Positions 34,573 to 43,639 of a stretch of 64,000 nucleotides of DNA are shown here, piece after piece (positions within the stretch are counted from its first letter, which is position 1; every line of letters starts with the position of its first letter). Source of the DNA: Lachnospiraceae bacterium (GTDB taxonomy: Bacteria > Bacillota > Clostridia > Lachnospirales > Lachnospiraceae); contig JAQUXP010000006.1 in assembly GCA_028692395.1 (NCBI GenBank), forward strand, positions 1 to 64,000. The letters run 5' to 3'. The position numbers were made by a program, and so were the translations under genes. Under the pieces are notes generated by a model. The model made no database searches, was not told the origin of the DNA, and saw only the letters and a list, made by a program, of their open reading frames with translations.

Positions 34573-37209
34573 CTACTTGGCGTCATACCAGTTTTCACCA
34601 GTATGCATATCAACTTCCAAAGCTACTGCAAGATCTGCTGCACCTTTCATCTCTTCCTCCAACAGTCTGCAAACCAGCTGGGTATCCTCTTTTGGTGCTT
34701 CAATCAGAAGTTCATCGTGAACCTGAAGAATCAGCTTTGCTCTGCTGCATTCCCTGCGAAGTCTCTCATCCACACGGATCATGGCGATCTTGATAATATC
34801 TGCTGCAGTACCCTGAATTGGAGAGTTCATGGCAACCCTCTCCCCGAAGGAACGCTGCATAAAATTACTGGATTTTAACTCCGGTACCGGTCTTCTTCTT
34901 CCGAACATGGTAGTAACATATCCGTCCTTTTTTGCCTGTTCCACAGAATCATCCAGAAACTCCTTAATTCTCGGATAGGTTTCAAAATAATTCTGAATGT
35001 AATCTGCTGCTTCCTTCCTGGTAATACTAAGATCCTGGCTCAGTCCAAAGGAGCTGATTCCATATACGATTCCAAAGTTAACTGCCTTTGCATTTCTTCT
35101 CTGGAGAGGTGTCACCTCGTCAAAGGGAATATGAAATACCTGAGAGGCAGTAATTCGGTGAATATCTCTGGCCTCCCGATAAGCCTGTATCAGCCTTTCA
35201 TCCCCTGAGAGATGAGCAAGCACACGCAGTTCAATCTGAGAATAATCCGCATCGATAAACACACAGCCTTCTTTTGCCGTAAATACCTTCCGGATCATCC
35301 GCCCAAGCTCCATACGAATCGGGATATTCTGCAGATTCGGTTCTGTACTGCTAATTCTTCCTGTAGCCGTAATCGTCTGATGGAATCTGGAATGGATTCT
35401 TCCATCCTCACCAATAAAAGCAGCAAGCCCATCTGCATAAGTGGATTTCAGCTTTGACAGCTGTCGGTACTCCAGAATCTCTGCTACGATGGGGTAATCC
35501 GGTGCAAGCTTATCCAGAACATCCGCCGCCGTGGAATAACCGCTTTTCGTCTTCTTGGCGCCTGGCAGCTTCAGTTTCTCAAACAACACAACCCCCATCT
35601 GTTTGGGTGAATTAATATTGAACTCTTCTCCTGCTTTCTCATAGATCGTACGTTCCAGCTCACCGATACGCACCTTCAGTCTGTCACCATATTCCTGAAG
35701 TTCCTTCGCCTCTGCCTGAATCCCGGCGCACTCCATATCATACAGCGTGTATGCCAGTGGAACCTCGATCTCTTCATAGAGCTTCCACATCCCGGTTGTC
35801 GCAAGCTTTTCTTTCAGATTTTCCTGGGAACACAGACAGCTATAGGCGGTATAACCGCACATATCAGAAAGCAATCCTGGATCCGCTTTATCAAACCTTG
35901 GCACCTTACTGCTTCCAAACAGCTCCTCTGTAGATGGAAGCACTTCATCTGCGAACTCCTTTGCAATATCATCATAGGTATAACGTGATTTCAGCGGATT
36001 AATCAGATAGGCGGCCAGTTTCACATCAAAGATTCTCTTTTGATCCGGTCTGTTCATAAAGGGTAGGAACTGCTTGATATCAGAAAGGCAGATCTGCTCC
36101 GTTCGCTGAAACATCTGATTTAAATATTCCGCGAGCATGCTCAGATCCTCTTCTGATGTCACAGGCACATAGATAATCTCTTCTCTGGAAAATGCTGCGC
36201 CAAATCCCCGGACCTTCGACTCTTCCATCAGTAGTGCCACGCCTGCATAGGTTATCTTTTTCTCATCCCTGTTCAGCTCCCCCAGTGCTTCCTTCCATGA
36301 CAGCTCTCTGATCTTCAGCTGCTCCTTCTGTGGGGTATCAGCCTCCTCAAAACGCAGCAGCAGATTCTTAAAATCCAGTCTCCGGAAAATCTCATAGGCC
36401 TCAGGAGTATAAAGATTCTCATATCTGGCATCCGAAAGTTCAAAGGTAACAGGGGCATCGACACAGATGGTAGCCAGCTCCTTACTAAGTTTTGCAAGAT
36501 CATAATGCTCTCTCAGTGACTGCTGCGCTTTATTTGGCTTCATCTCATCTACGTGAGCATAAGCATTTTCAATATTCTCATACTGAAGCAGGATCTTCGT
36601 AGCAGTCTTTTCTCCCACTCCGGGAATTCCCGGAATATTATCCGCAGTATCCCCCATTAGTGCCTTCAGCTCGATAAACTGCGATGGTAAAAGCTGATAT
36701 TTCTCCACTACATCCGCTCTCCGGTAATTCTCCACGGTAGTCTGCCCCATACGGGTCTTTGGAATACGAATCTGTACCTGGTCTGTGGCAAGCTGTAAAA
36801 GATCACGGTCACCGGATACAATAGTTACCTCCAGTCCCTTCTGCTCACTGCTGCGAGCGATAGTTCCCAGGATATCATCGGCTTCATACCCCTCCAGGGT
36901 CACCAGTGTCACATGCATAGCACGAAGAACCTCCTGGATCAGAGGCACTTGCTGGCGAAGCTCCGCCGGCATAGCTTTTCTTGTTCCTTTATATGCCTCA
37001 TATCTCACATGACGAAAGGTAGGTCCGTGTAAATCAAAAGCCACGGTCAGATACTGTGGCTTTTCCTCTTCCAGAATTTTAAATAAAATATTCAAAAATC
37101 CATAAACTGCATTGGTATGAAGCCCTTCTGAATTCGTCAGATCCGGCAGTCCATAAAATGCCCGGTTCAGGATGCTGTGTCCGTCAATTAATACTATCTT
37201 TTCTCTCAT
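34573..37209 (-). CDS. polA: DNA polymerase I
   Basis: Repair and Okazaki-fragment polymerase, 878 residues. The N-terminal 5' nuclease is intact (SGDRDLLQL, GDTADNIPGIPGVGEKTA). The middle 3'-5' exonuclease-like domain (about 300-480) lacks the DxE acidic pair and other metal ligands, so proofreading is probably lost, as in the Bacillus enzyme. The polymerase domain has motif A DYSQIELRVLAHLSGD, motif B RRNAKAVNFGIVYG and motif C QVHDELLIE. It is followed by coaE. Confidence 0.97.
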   Translation of the reverse strand: MREKIVLIDGHSILNRAFYGLPDLTNSEGLHTNAVYGFLNILFKILEEEKPQYLTVAFDLHGPTFRHVRYEAYKGTRKAMPAELRQQVPLIQEVLRAMHVTLVTLEGYEADDILGTIARSSEQKGLEVTIVSGDRDLLQLATDQVQIRIPKTRMGQTTVENYRRADVVEKYQLLPSQFIELKALMGDTADNIPGIPGVGEKTATKILLQYENIENAYAHVDEMKPNKAQQSLREHYDLAKLSKELATICVDAPVTFELSDARYENLYTPEAYEIFRRLDFKNLLLRFEEADTPQKEQLKIRELSWKEALGELNRDEKKITYAGVALLMEESKVRGFGAAFSREEIIYVPVTSEEDLSMLAEYLNQMFQRTEQICLSDIKQFLPFMNRPDQKRIFDVKLAAYLINPLKSRYTYDDIAKEFADEVLPSTEELFGSSKVPRFDKADPGLLSDMCGYTAYSCLCSQENLKEKLATTGMWKLYEEIEVPLAYTLYDMECAGIQAEAKELQEYGDRLKVRIGELERTIYEKAGEEFNINSPKQMGVVLFEKLKLPGAKKTKSGYSTAADVLDKLAPDYPIVAEILEYRQLSKLKSTYADGLAAFIGEDGRIHSRFHQTITATGRISSTEPNLQNIPIRMELGRMIRKVFTAKEGCVFIDADYSQIELRVLAHLSGDERLIQAYREARDIHRITASQVFHIPFDEVTPLQRRNAKAVNFGIVYGISSFGLSQDLSITRKEAADYIQNYFETYPRIKEFLDDSVEQAKKDGYVTTMFGRRRPVPELKSSNFMQRSFGERVAMNSPIQGTAADIIKIAMIRVDERLRRECSRAKLILQVHDELLIEAPKEDTQLVCRLLEEEMKGAADLAVALEVDMHTGENWYDAK

Positions 37210-37236
37210 GCATAGCCCTTTCGTTACCGATTATTT

Positions 37237-37602
37237 TTAAAATGCAAAGGGAAATGGCAGAATGCCCAGCCAGTGCAATGTCAGCAAAACATCCAGAACA
37301 AGAAAAATAAGAATCAAAAACAGGCAGAGCCAGAATCGGATTTTTCTGTGTCTCAGCCTTTTTTCATTCTCTTTCAGGTTTTGCTCCAGAAGTGCCTTAA
37401 TATTATAATTCGCAGCGCTGCTGTCATCCAGTACACGGGTTGCAAGACTGATGATAAAGTATGTCTCCAACTCCTCATAACAGGATGGACAGCTTCGCAC
37501 ATGCTGAATAAATGATTCCATTTCTTTATCGTTTAACTGGTTATCGATATAACGGGATACCATCTTTGTAATTTCCTGACAGGTCACTGGTGTTTCCTCC
37601 AT
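37237..37602 (-). CDS. Zinc-finger (zf-HC2) anti-sigma-like membrane protein
   Basis: 121 residues. The N-terminal half holds a zinc-finger of the anti-sigma type: CQEITKMVSRYIDNQL, then HVRSCPSCYEEL (HxxxCxxC). A single membrane helix lies near the C-terminus (about residues 93-112). This is the layout of an anti-sigma factor, but no sigma factor gene lies beside it. Start at 37602 has GAGGT seven bases upstream; an ATG 18 bases earlier is less well placed. It sits between a dehydrogenase gene and polA. Confidence 0.85.
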   Translation of the reverse strand: MEETPVTCQEITKMVSRYIDNQLNDKEMESFIQHVRSCPSCYEELETYFIISLATRVLDDSSAANYNIKALLEQNLKENEKRLRHRKIRFWLCLFLILIFLVLDVLLTLHWLGILPFPFAF

Positions 37603-37667
37603 TCGCTCTACCTCTATCATACACCATAACTTACAATCGGTAAAGTAAAAGAACGGGACGCTTCCTG

Positions 37668-38663
37668 TCAGCAGATCTTAGAAGGCAGCTCCTCCGTGAC
37701 ATCTGCAAGTGCATTGTCCAAGGTTACAGCAGCAATAGCATCCAGGGCTTCCTTGGTGAAAAAGCCCTGATGGGAAGTAATGATTACGTTGGGGAAGGAT
37801 AACAGCCGTGCCGTTACCGAGTGCTCCATAATGTCCTCCGAACGATCCTCAAAAACATTGGGCGTTTCCTCCTCATAGACATCCAGAGCAACTCCGAAAA
37901 ACTTTCTCGCCCGAATTCCCTCAATCAGATCTTCCGTATCCACCAGTGCGCCTCTGGAGGTGTTCACAAAGATTACTCCCTCCTTCATCTGATCTATGGT
38001 TTCCTTGCGAATCAAATGATAAGTGTCATCCAAAAGAGGACAATGTAAAGAGATCAGATCACTGGAAGCCAGCAGGGTCTCAAAGTCTACGTAAGAAACC
38101 ATCCCCTCCAGCATCGGATTCTGATACAGATCATAAGCCAGTACCTTCATACCAAATCCGTAACAGATCCGTGCCATAGCTGCTCCGATTTTTCCGGTTC
38201 CCACAATACCCGCCGTCTTTCCATGAAGATCTATCCCCATCAATCCGCTTAAGCTGAAGTCATTTTCCCGGACCTTTACATAAGCCTTATGCAGATGGCG
38301 ATTCACCCCCAGTGCCAGTGCCATGGCATGCTCTGCGACAGCCTCCGGCGAATAACCTGGAACGCGGTATACGTGAATTCCGCAGCTTTTTGCCTCCTCC
38401 AGATCCACATTATTAAAACCTGCAGAACGCATGAGGATTCTTTTTACACCATTTTCCGCCAGCCTTCTCACTGTTACACCGGATACATCGGAGTTGACAA
38501 AAGCACACACTGCATCATAGCCTTTTGCAAGCTGTGCCGTAGCAGGCGCAAGATCTGTCTTGAGATAGTCAATCTGAAGCTCTGCTTTACGCTCCATCTT
38601 TTCCCGTGTCTCTGTAAATGATTCTTTATCGTAGGTTTTCGTGTCATAAAAAAGTATTCTCAT
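37668..38663 (-). CDS. D-lactate dehydrogenase-type 2-hydroxyacid dehydrogenase
   Basis: NAD-dependent reduction of a 2-oxoacid, probably pyruvate to D-lactate. 331 residues. The cofactor loop is GTGKIGAAMARI (about 151-162), the substrate Arg lies in NTSRGALVDTEDL, and the catalytic His in ITSHQGFFTKEAL near residue 298. The HQGFFT sequence is typical of D-lactate dehydrogenases rather than phosphoglycerate dehydrogenases. GAGGAG precedes the start. Confidence 0.92.
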   Translation of the reverse strand: MRILFYDTKTYDKESFTETREKMERKAELQIDYLKTDLAPATAQLAKGYDAVCAFVNSDVSGVTVRRLAENGVKRILMRSAGFNNVDLEEAKSCGIHVYRVPGYSPEAVAEHAMALALGVNRHLHKAYVKVRENDFSLSGLMGIDLHGKTAGIVGTGKIGAAMARICYGFGMKVLAYDLYQNPMLEGMVSYVDFETLLASSDLISLHCPLLDDTYHLIRKETIDQMKEGVIFVNTSRGALVDTEDLIEGIRARKFFGVALDVYEEETPNVFEDRSEDIMEHSVTARLLSFPNVIITSHQGFFTKEALDAIAAVTLDNALADVTEELPSKIC

Positions 38664-38690
38664 CTTCGTCTCCTCTTATATATGCGTATA

Positions 38691-40526
38691 TCAACAGTCT
38701 GTATGTCCCTGAATTTCATCCAGGAAAGGGGAAGGCTCTATCTTTTTACCAAGGCGTTCCCGGACTGAATACAGATGCAGTCTGGTCCTGGCCCGAGTCA
38801 TTCCCACATAAAAGAGCCGGCGTTCTTCTTCTATCTCTGCTTCCAGAACCGCCTTATGATAGGGGATTACCCCTTCATTTACATCCAGAATATAGACATT
38901 GTCGAATTCCAGACCCTTGGCGCTGTGCAGAGTAGACACGGTAATCCGATTCTCATTTTTTCTTTTTCTTTGATACTGCTGCTTCATCTCAAGACGATAG
39001 CGTTCTATATGAGCAAACCATTCCTCTATTGTATCAAATCCACGGGCAGTATCCTGCAGTTCATCCAGCAGCTCCAGCAGTGATTCCTGCTTTATGTGCC
39101 GATATTGAGCATATTCCTTCAGGTAAGCTTCATAACCGATTCCATATCGAATATAATTCACCGCCCCGAAGGGTGTCATATTCTTCATTACTTTGAGATC
39201 GTGCTCCAGCTTTTCCACCCGCTCACACATCCACTGTTTTTCCTCATAAAACTGATATAATGTCTCAAACACTACTTCTGAATCGTAAAGTGCTTCCCGG
39301 GAGATAAAGCGGTTTGGCCGATTGATGATCTGGAGAAAATCACTTCGCTTTCTGCTTCCCAGAACCAGTCTCATATAAGTGATAATATTCGAAGCAATCC
39401 AGTGATCATAAAGATTTGGCAGATCATCTCTCACCTGGAAGGGAAGATTCCACGCCATCAACTGCTCTACCAGCTTTTGACTTCCGGTATTCGTACGAAA
39501 GAGAATTGCCACCTCTGCGTAGCTATGTCCTTCTTTCAGATATTCCTGAATCTGTTCCAGACAATGCTGCACCTCTTCCTCCTGGTCGGAAAAGCAGCTG
39601 ATATCGATCGCTTCCCCTTCGCCGGAGGCAGCATGAATACTTTTGGAAAAACGGTTTTTATTTTCCTTTATCAGCTTTCCCGCTTTTTCAACTATTATTC
39701 TGCCGGAACGATAGTTTACATCCAGGGTTACTTCCTGTGCCTGGGGGTAGTCTTTCTGGAATTTCATCATTAACTCGGGATTAGCTCCGCGAAAATGATA
39801 GATGGACTGATCATCATCCCCCACGATAAAGAGATTATCCTGAGGCTTTGCCAGCATTTTCATAATATCATACTGAATCGGATTAATATCCTGAAACTCA
39901 TCAATCAGGAAATATACAAACTGCTTCTGCCACATGGTCAATACCTGTGGCTTCTCCTGAAACAGCTTCCAGGTATATACCATAATATCATCGAAATCCA
40001 GCTTCCGGTTTTCCTTCATCCATCCCTGATATGCCTCATAGATACGACGAAATTTTTCCTCTGGCATACAGGCAGAATAATAGTTAGCAGGATCCATCCG
40101 GTTGCCCTTTAAGGTACTGATCTCCCTGGACAGCTGTAAAAACATATCAGTCTCCTCCAGCCCTTCCGGGTAAAATTCCGAGATCAGCTCCGACAGCAGC
40201 TTGTTTTTCTGTCCATCACTGATAATATTTGATCCGGAAAGGCGATAAGTATGCCTTAGAATACCATAAAAGACACCATGGAAGGTTCCAAAGGTAACCT
40301 GAGAGGTCTCGAGCTTCATCATACGCAAAAAGCGTTCCCTCATCTCATTGGCTGCGGCCCTGGTAAAGGTCACAACCATGATAGATGATGCCGGAACACC
40401 TTTTTTGATCAGATGGCAGACTCTTCCTGTAACTACACTGGTCTTGCCGGAACCTGGTCCGGCAAGAACCAGCATGGGTCCCTTGTCATGTATCACTGCC
40501 TTTTTCTGCGCTTCATTCAAATTCAT
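38691..40526 (-). CDS. UvrD/Rep-type ATP-dependent DNA helicase
   Basis: Superfamily 1A 3'-5' helicase, 611 residues, shorter than PcrA (about 730). Motifs in order: Q/I LNEAQKKAV and AGPGSGKTSVV; II LIDEFQDINPIQ; III VGDDDQSIYHFRGA; IV VNYRSGRIIVEKA; V STLHSAKGLEFDNVYI; VI RRLFYVGMTRARTRLHLY. The C-terminal tail is short and lacks the PcrA UvrD-interaction region. Start chosen at the ATG 40526; a TTG one codon earlier is also in frame. It is directly downstream of gltX. Confidence 0.93.
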   Translation of the reverse strand: MNLNEAQKKAVIHDKGPMLVLAGPGSGKTSVVTGRVCHLIKKGVPASSIMVVTFTRAAANEMRERFLRMMKLETSQVTFGTFHGVFYGILRHTYRLSGSNIISDGQKNKLLSELISEFYPEGLEETDMFLQLSREISTLKGNRMDPANYYSACMPEEKFRRIYEAYQGWMKENRKLDFDDIMVYTWKLFQEKPQVLTMWQKQFVYFLIDEFQDINPIQYDIMKMLAKPQDNLFIVGDDDQSIYHFRGANPELMMKFQKDYPQAQEVTLDVNYRSGRIIVEKAGKLIKENKNRFSKSIHAASGEGEAIDISCFSDQEEEVQHCLEQIQEYLKEGHSYAEVAILFRTNTGSQKLVEQLMAWNLPFQVRDDLPNLYDHWIASNIITYMRLVLGSRKRSDFLQIINRPNRFISREALYDSEVVFETLYQFYEEKQWMCERVEKLEHDLKVMKNMTPFGAVNYIRYGIGYEAYLKEYAQYRHIKQESLLELLDELQDTARGFDTIEEWFAHIERYRLEMKQQYQRKRKNENRITVSTLHSAKGLEFDNVYILDVNEGVIPYHKAVLEAEIEEERRLFYVGMTRARTRLHLYSVRERLGKKIEPSPFLDEIQGHTDC

Positions 40527-40529
40527 CAA

Positions 40530-41981
40530 TTATTTACTCAACTTTTCAATTGCTGCTTTTACACGGGCGATAGACTCTTCTTTTCCGATGATCTCCATAA
40601 TCTCAGTGGCACCTGCAGGTGTCATCTGCTTTCCGGAAACAGCGGTACGAATCGGCCACATCACATATCCCATCTTACAGCCCTTTTCCTTTACGTAGGC
40701 CCCAATTGTTTCAAAAAGTGCGTCATTGCTGTAATCCTCCTGGGATGAAAGAATCGGAAGAATCTCCTTTAACACTGCAAGAGAAGTTTCCTCATTGGTT
40801 TTCATCTTTTTATGCGTATACATCGCACTGTCATACTCCGGTACCGCCGCAAAAAAGTCCACAAGCTCCGGAATATCCGGAAATACTTCAATTCTTGTCT
40901 TTACCATGGCTCCGATCTTGTTCAGATCATAGGTTTCCGGCAAACTATTCTTCAGATAGGGTAGTGCCCGCTCCATAAATGCATCAAAGTCCATGGCCTT
41001 AATATATTCGCCATTCATCCAGCGAAGCTTTGTCATGTCAAAGACTGCAGGAGATTTACTCATTCGACGGTAATCAAAAGCCTTCACCAGCTCTTCCAAG
41101 GAGAAGATCTCCTGATCATCCACCGGGCTCCATCCAAGCAGCGCAACAAAGTTTACAATTGCTTCCGTAAGAAATCCCTGCTCGATCAGGTCTTCATAAG
41201 AAGAATGTCCGCAGCGCTTAGAAAGCTTCTGATGTTCTTCATTTGTAATCAGTGGACAGTGAACATAGGTTGGAACCTCCCAGCCAAACGCCTCATAGAG
41301 ACGGTTATACTTCGGAGCAGAAGAAAGATATTCATTTCCTCTTACCACATGGGTAATTCCCATAAGATGATCATCGATCACATTGGCAAAGTTGTAGGTT
41401 GGGAAGCCGTCAGACTTAATCAGAATCATGTCATCCAGTTCTGCATTATCCACAGTGATATTGCCATAGATTTCATCTCGGAAGGTTGTCGTTCCCTCGG
41501 TAGGCATATTAATACGAATCACATAAGGCTTTCCAGCCTCCAGATTAGCCTGAATCTCTTCTTTCGACAGATGCAGACAATGTTTGTCATACATGTGGAT
41601 CTCTTTTCCACCCACTACGACCCGAAGAGATTCCAGTCGTTCTTTATCACAGAAACAGTAATAGGCATCACCCTGCTCGATCAGCTGCTTCGCATATTTC
41701 AGATAAAGGCCCTGAGCATTACGTTCACTTTGCACGTAAGGTCCTACGCCCCCATCCTTATCCGGTCCTTCGTCATGGACAAGTCCGGTTTCTTCCAGCG
41801 TATGATAGATAATCTCAAGAGCACCTTCCATAAAACGTTCCTGATCTGTATCTTCAATACGCAGCATAAAGCTTCCGTCTTCATGTTTCGCAATCAAATA
41901 TGCATATAATGCCGTTCTTAAATTCCCCACGTGCATTCTTCCGGTTGGACTGGGTGCAAATCTTGTCTTTACGTTTGTCAT
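40530..41981 (-). CDS. gltX: Glutamate--tRNA ligase
   Basis: Charges tRNA-Glu (and in many Firmicutes also tRNA-Gln before transamidation). 483 residues. HIGH is [19 protein letters not shown] and KMSKS appears as [13 protein letters not shown]. Start at 41981 has AGGAG seven bases upstream; the reading frame extends 41 codons further, but that part covers a dispersed repeat (copy E) and is not protein-like. The stop is followed at once by the helicase gene. Confidence 0.96.
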   Translation of the reverse strand: MTNVKTRFAPSPTGRMHVGNLRTALYAYLIAKHEDGSFMLRIEDTDQERFMEGALEIIYHTLEETGLVHDEGPDKDGGVGPYVQSERNAQGLYLKYAKQLIEQGDAYYCFCDKERLESLRVVVGGKEIHMYDKHCLHLSKEEIQANLEAGKPYVIRINMPTEGTTTFRDEIYGNITVDNAELDDMILIKSDGFPTYNFANVIDDHLMGITHVVRGNEYLSSAPKYNRLYEAFGWEVPTYVHCPLITNEEHQKLSKRCGHSSYEDLIEQGFLTEAIVNFVALLGWSPVDDQEIFSLEELVKAFDYRRMSKSPAVFDMTKLRWMNGEYIKAMDFDAFMERALPYLKNSLPETYDLNKIGAMVKTRIEVFPDIPELVDFFAAVPEYDSAMYTHKKMKTNEETSLAVLKEILPILSSQEDYSNDALFETIGAYVKEKGCKMGYVMWPIRTAVSGKQMTPAGATEIMEIIGKEESIARVKAAIEKLSK

Positions 41982-42017
41982 TATCATTCTCCTGCTTCTG
42001 TTTGATTTGAAAAGCCT

Positions 42018-42044
42018 GTAACTGCTTAGTACCTGATCAGTTAC
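42018..42044. repeat. Dispersed palindromic repeat, copy E
   Basis: GTAACTGCTTAGTACCTGAT followed by CAGTTAC is the 27-base core with complementary ends (GTAACTG and CAGTTAC). No hairpin part follows. It lies 37 bases upstream of the gltX start. Confidence 0.75.
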
Positions 42045-42150
42045 AAGTTTTTTATGATGAAATAAAATGAACCAGAGCGCCTCTTCTGACGCTCCAGTCC
42101 TCATTATAAATCATATATTACTGAAAATCAACGTCTTTGACTATGGGATC

Positions 42151-42276
42151 CTATTTTTTTGATCCAATTTTTCCCATAATCCATACTGAAATCATAATAA
42201 TCAGAATGGTGACAAAGATACCGCCCATTCCCTTCCACATGATACTTAAAGCTGCAAAAACATTTTCCATATTCAT
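42151..42276 (-). CDS. 41-residue membrane peptide downstream of oadB
   Basis: A short frame with an excellent ribosome binding site (AAAGGAGG, nine bases upstream) 15 bases after the oadB stop. The product is a single hydrophobic helix: NVFAALSIMWKGMGGIFVTI, a further run of Ile/Met/Val, and the basic end GKIGSKK. Size and position recall the small gamma-type subunits (OadG/MmdD-like) of Na+-translocating decarboxylases, which are also single-helix peptides, but I cannot prove homology at this length. Confidence 0.75.
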   Translation of the reverse strand: MNMENVFAALSIMWKGMGGIFVTILIIMISVWIMGKIGSKK

Positions 42277-42291
42277 TCTGGCTGTCCTCCT

Positions 42292-43431
42292 TTACGCTAA
42301 GAACTTGGTAACAAGATTGATTACCATACCACCGGCAATTACCGATGCGATCTGTCCTGATACATTAGCTCCTGCTGCATGCATCAGGATAATATTCGTG
42401 GGATCCTCTTCCATGGCCATCTTCTGAACAACACGGGATGACATGGGAAATGCTGAGATGCCTGCACCACCCACCATGGGATTGATCTTCTTCTTCAGGA
42501 ACAGATTCATAAATTTAGCCAGCAGCACGCCACCGATGGTATCCATCACAAATGCGAAAAGACCGATAGCCATAATCATAAGTGTCTCCACTGTTACGAA
42601 CTGTTCTGCACGCATACTGAAGGAAATGGTGATTCCAAGCAGAAGCGTAATCAAGTTGGCCAGATTATTCTGTGCAGTATCTGACATGGTTCCCAACACT
42701 CCACACTCACGGATCAGGTTACCAAACATCAGGAATCCAACCAGTGCCACAGACTGGGGTGCCACAAAGCCTACAATAATCGTAACCACAATTGGAAATG
42801 CAATTCGCATGGATTTTGATACCGAGGAAGGATTATACTCCATATGAATTTTTCTTTCCTTTGAGGTTGTGACAAGGCGGATGGCAAAGGGCTGTACAAT
42901 TGGCACCAGTGCCATATAAGAGTACGCCGCCACCGCAATTGCGCCTATATACTTGGAATTCATAATCTGTGAAACCAGGATAGAGGTCGGTCCGTCAGCC
43001 GCTCCGATAATACCGATAGAAGCCGCATCCTGCAGGCTGAAGCCAAGAGCTGCTGCCAGAAGAATCGCTGCAAAGATACCAAACTGAGCACCTGCTCCAA
43101 ACAGGAACATCAGTGGATTGGATAACAGCGGTCCAAAGTCAATCATAGCTCCGATACCGATGAATAACAGAATTGGCATTGCTTCTGAGGCTTCGATACC
43201 TACGTGAAACAGCCATTCAATAATACCATTTGATGCAATACCACCTTGAAGTGTCTGATCCAGCACACCAGAAAGGGGAAGATTCACCAGAATTGCTCCA
43301 AAACCCATAGGAAGCAAAAGAGATGGTTCATACTCCTTTTTGATTGCCAGCCAAATCAGTGCAATACCCACTGCGTACATGACAACCTGCTGCCACGTAA
43401 GTGCTTTCAACCCATCCAACAAAAACTCCAT
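42292..43431 (-). CDS. Na+-translocating decarboxylase beta subunit (OadB/GcdB family)
   Basis: 379-residue polytopic membrane protein. In known complexes the beta subunit couples decarboxylation of a carboxybiotin to sodium export. Hallmarks: FLFIGIGAMIDFGPLLSNP, GAADGPTSILVSQIMNSKYIG-type re-entrant loops (here IGAADGPTSI) and NPMVGGAGISAFPMSSRVVQ, whose Asp and Ser residues bind sodium. No alpha subunit, biotin carrier or carboxyltransferase is nearby, so its partner is unknown. It has its own promoter and a riboswitch with terminator upstream. AGGAGG precedes the start. Confidence 0.92.
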   Translation of the reverse strand: MEFLLDGLKALTWQQVVMYAVGIALIWLAIKKEYEPSLLLPMGFGAILVNLPLSGVLDQTLQGGIASNGIIEWLFHVGIEASEAMPILLFIGIGAMIDFGPLLSNPLMFLFGAGAQFGIFAAILLAAALGFSLQDAASIGIIGAADGPTSILVSQIMNSKYIGAIAVAAYSYMALVPIVQPFAIRLVTTSKERKIHMEYNPSSVSKSMRIAFPIVVTIIVGFVAPQSVALVGFLMFGNLIRECGVLGTMSDTAQNNLANLITLLLGITISFSMRAEQFVTVETLMIMAIGLFAFVMDTIGGVLLAKFMNLFLKKKINPMVGGAGISAFPMSSRVVQKMAMEEDPTNIILMHAAGANVSGQIASVIAGGMVINLVTKFLA

Positions 43432-43470
43432 AAAGATTTTCCTCCTTTTTTTTCTGCCTGATTTCTGAAC

Positions 43471-43513
43471 AAAAAAGACTTTTATTGCAGCTGTTCACTA
43501 CAATAAAAGTCTT
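43471..43513 (-). terminator. Riboswitch-controlled terminator upstream of oadB
   Basis: On the minus strand AAGACTTTTATTG pairs exactly with CAATAAAAGTCTT, followed by TTTTTTG. The 5' arm AGACTTTTAT is also the 3' strand of the riboswitch closing stem. The two structures exclude each other, so ligand binding would prevent termination (an ON switch). Confidence 0.85.
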
Positions 43514-43604
43514 GCTATTTCAACTTCCTGCGGATGACTAAAGTCATCGGTTCTGTCGCATGAAAATCCATCTGTCAGTCAATGGCAGCTACTCCCTTTT
43601 ATCT
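43503..43604 (-). promoter_or_regulatory. yybP-ykoY-like (Mn2+) riboswitch aptamer upstream of oadB
   Basis: On the minus strand ATAAAAGGGAGTAGC opens the element and ATAGCAAGACTTTTAT closes it, with ATAAAAG and CTTTTAT forming the basal stem. The sequence between folds into GATGAC/GTCATC and TGCG/CGCA helices. GGGAGUAGC...AGCAAGAC is the hallmark of the yybP-ykoY manganese riboswitch, recalled from known examples rather than by search. Its 3' strand overlaps the terminator that follows. A Na+-responsive class (DUF1646 motif) would fit the gene and must be excluded by covariance search. Confidence 0.7.
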
Positions 43605-43609
43605 ATAAT

Positions 43610-43639
43610 ATTATAGTTCAGGAGGACAGACTCTGTCAA
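43610..43639 (-). promoter_or_regulatory. Promoter of the oadB unit
   Basis: On the minus strand TTGACA (43639-43634) and TATAAT (43615-43610) are 18 bases apart. The -35 box overlaps the last codons of the upstream symporter gene. Transcription would begin just before the riboswitch. Confidence 0.85.

Noticed and set aside
41985-42104. 41-residue N-terminal extension of gltX
   Set aside because: It covers dispersed repeat copy E; the internal ATG has a good ribosome binding site and matches the usual start of the enzyme.
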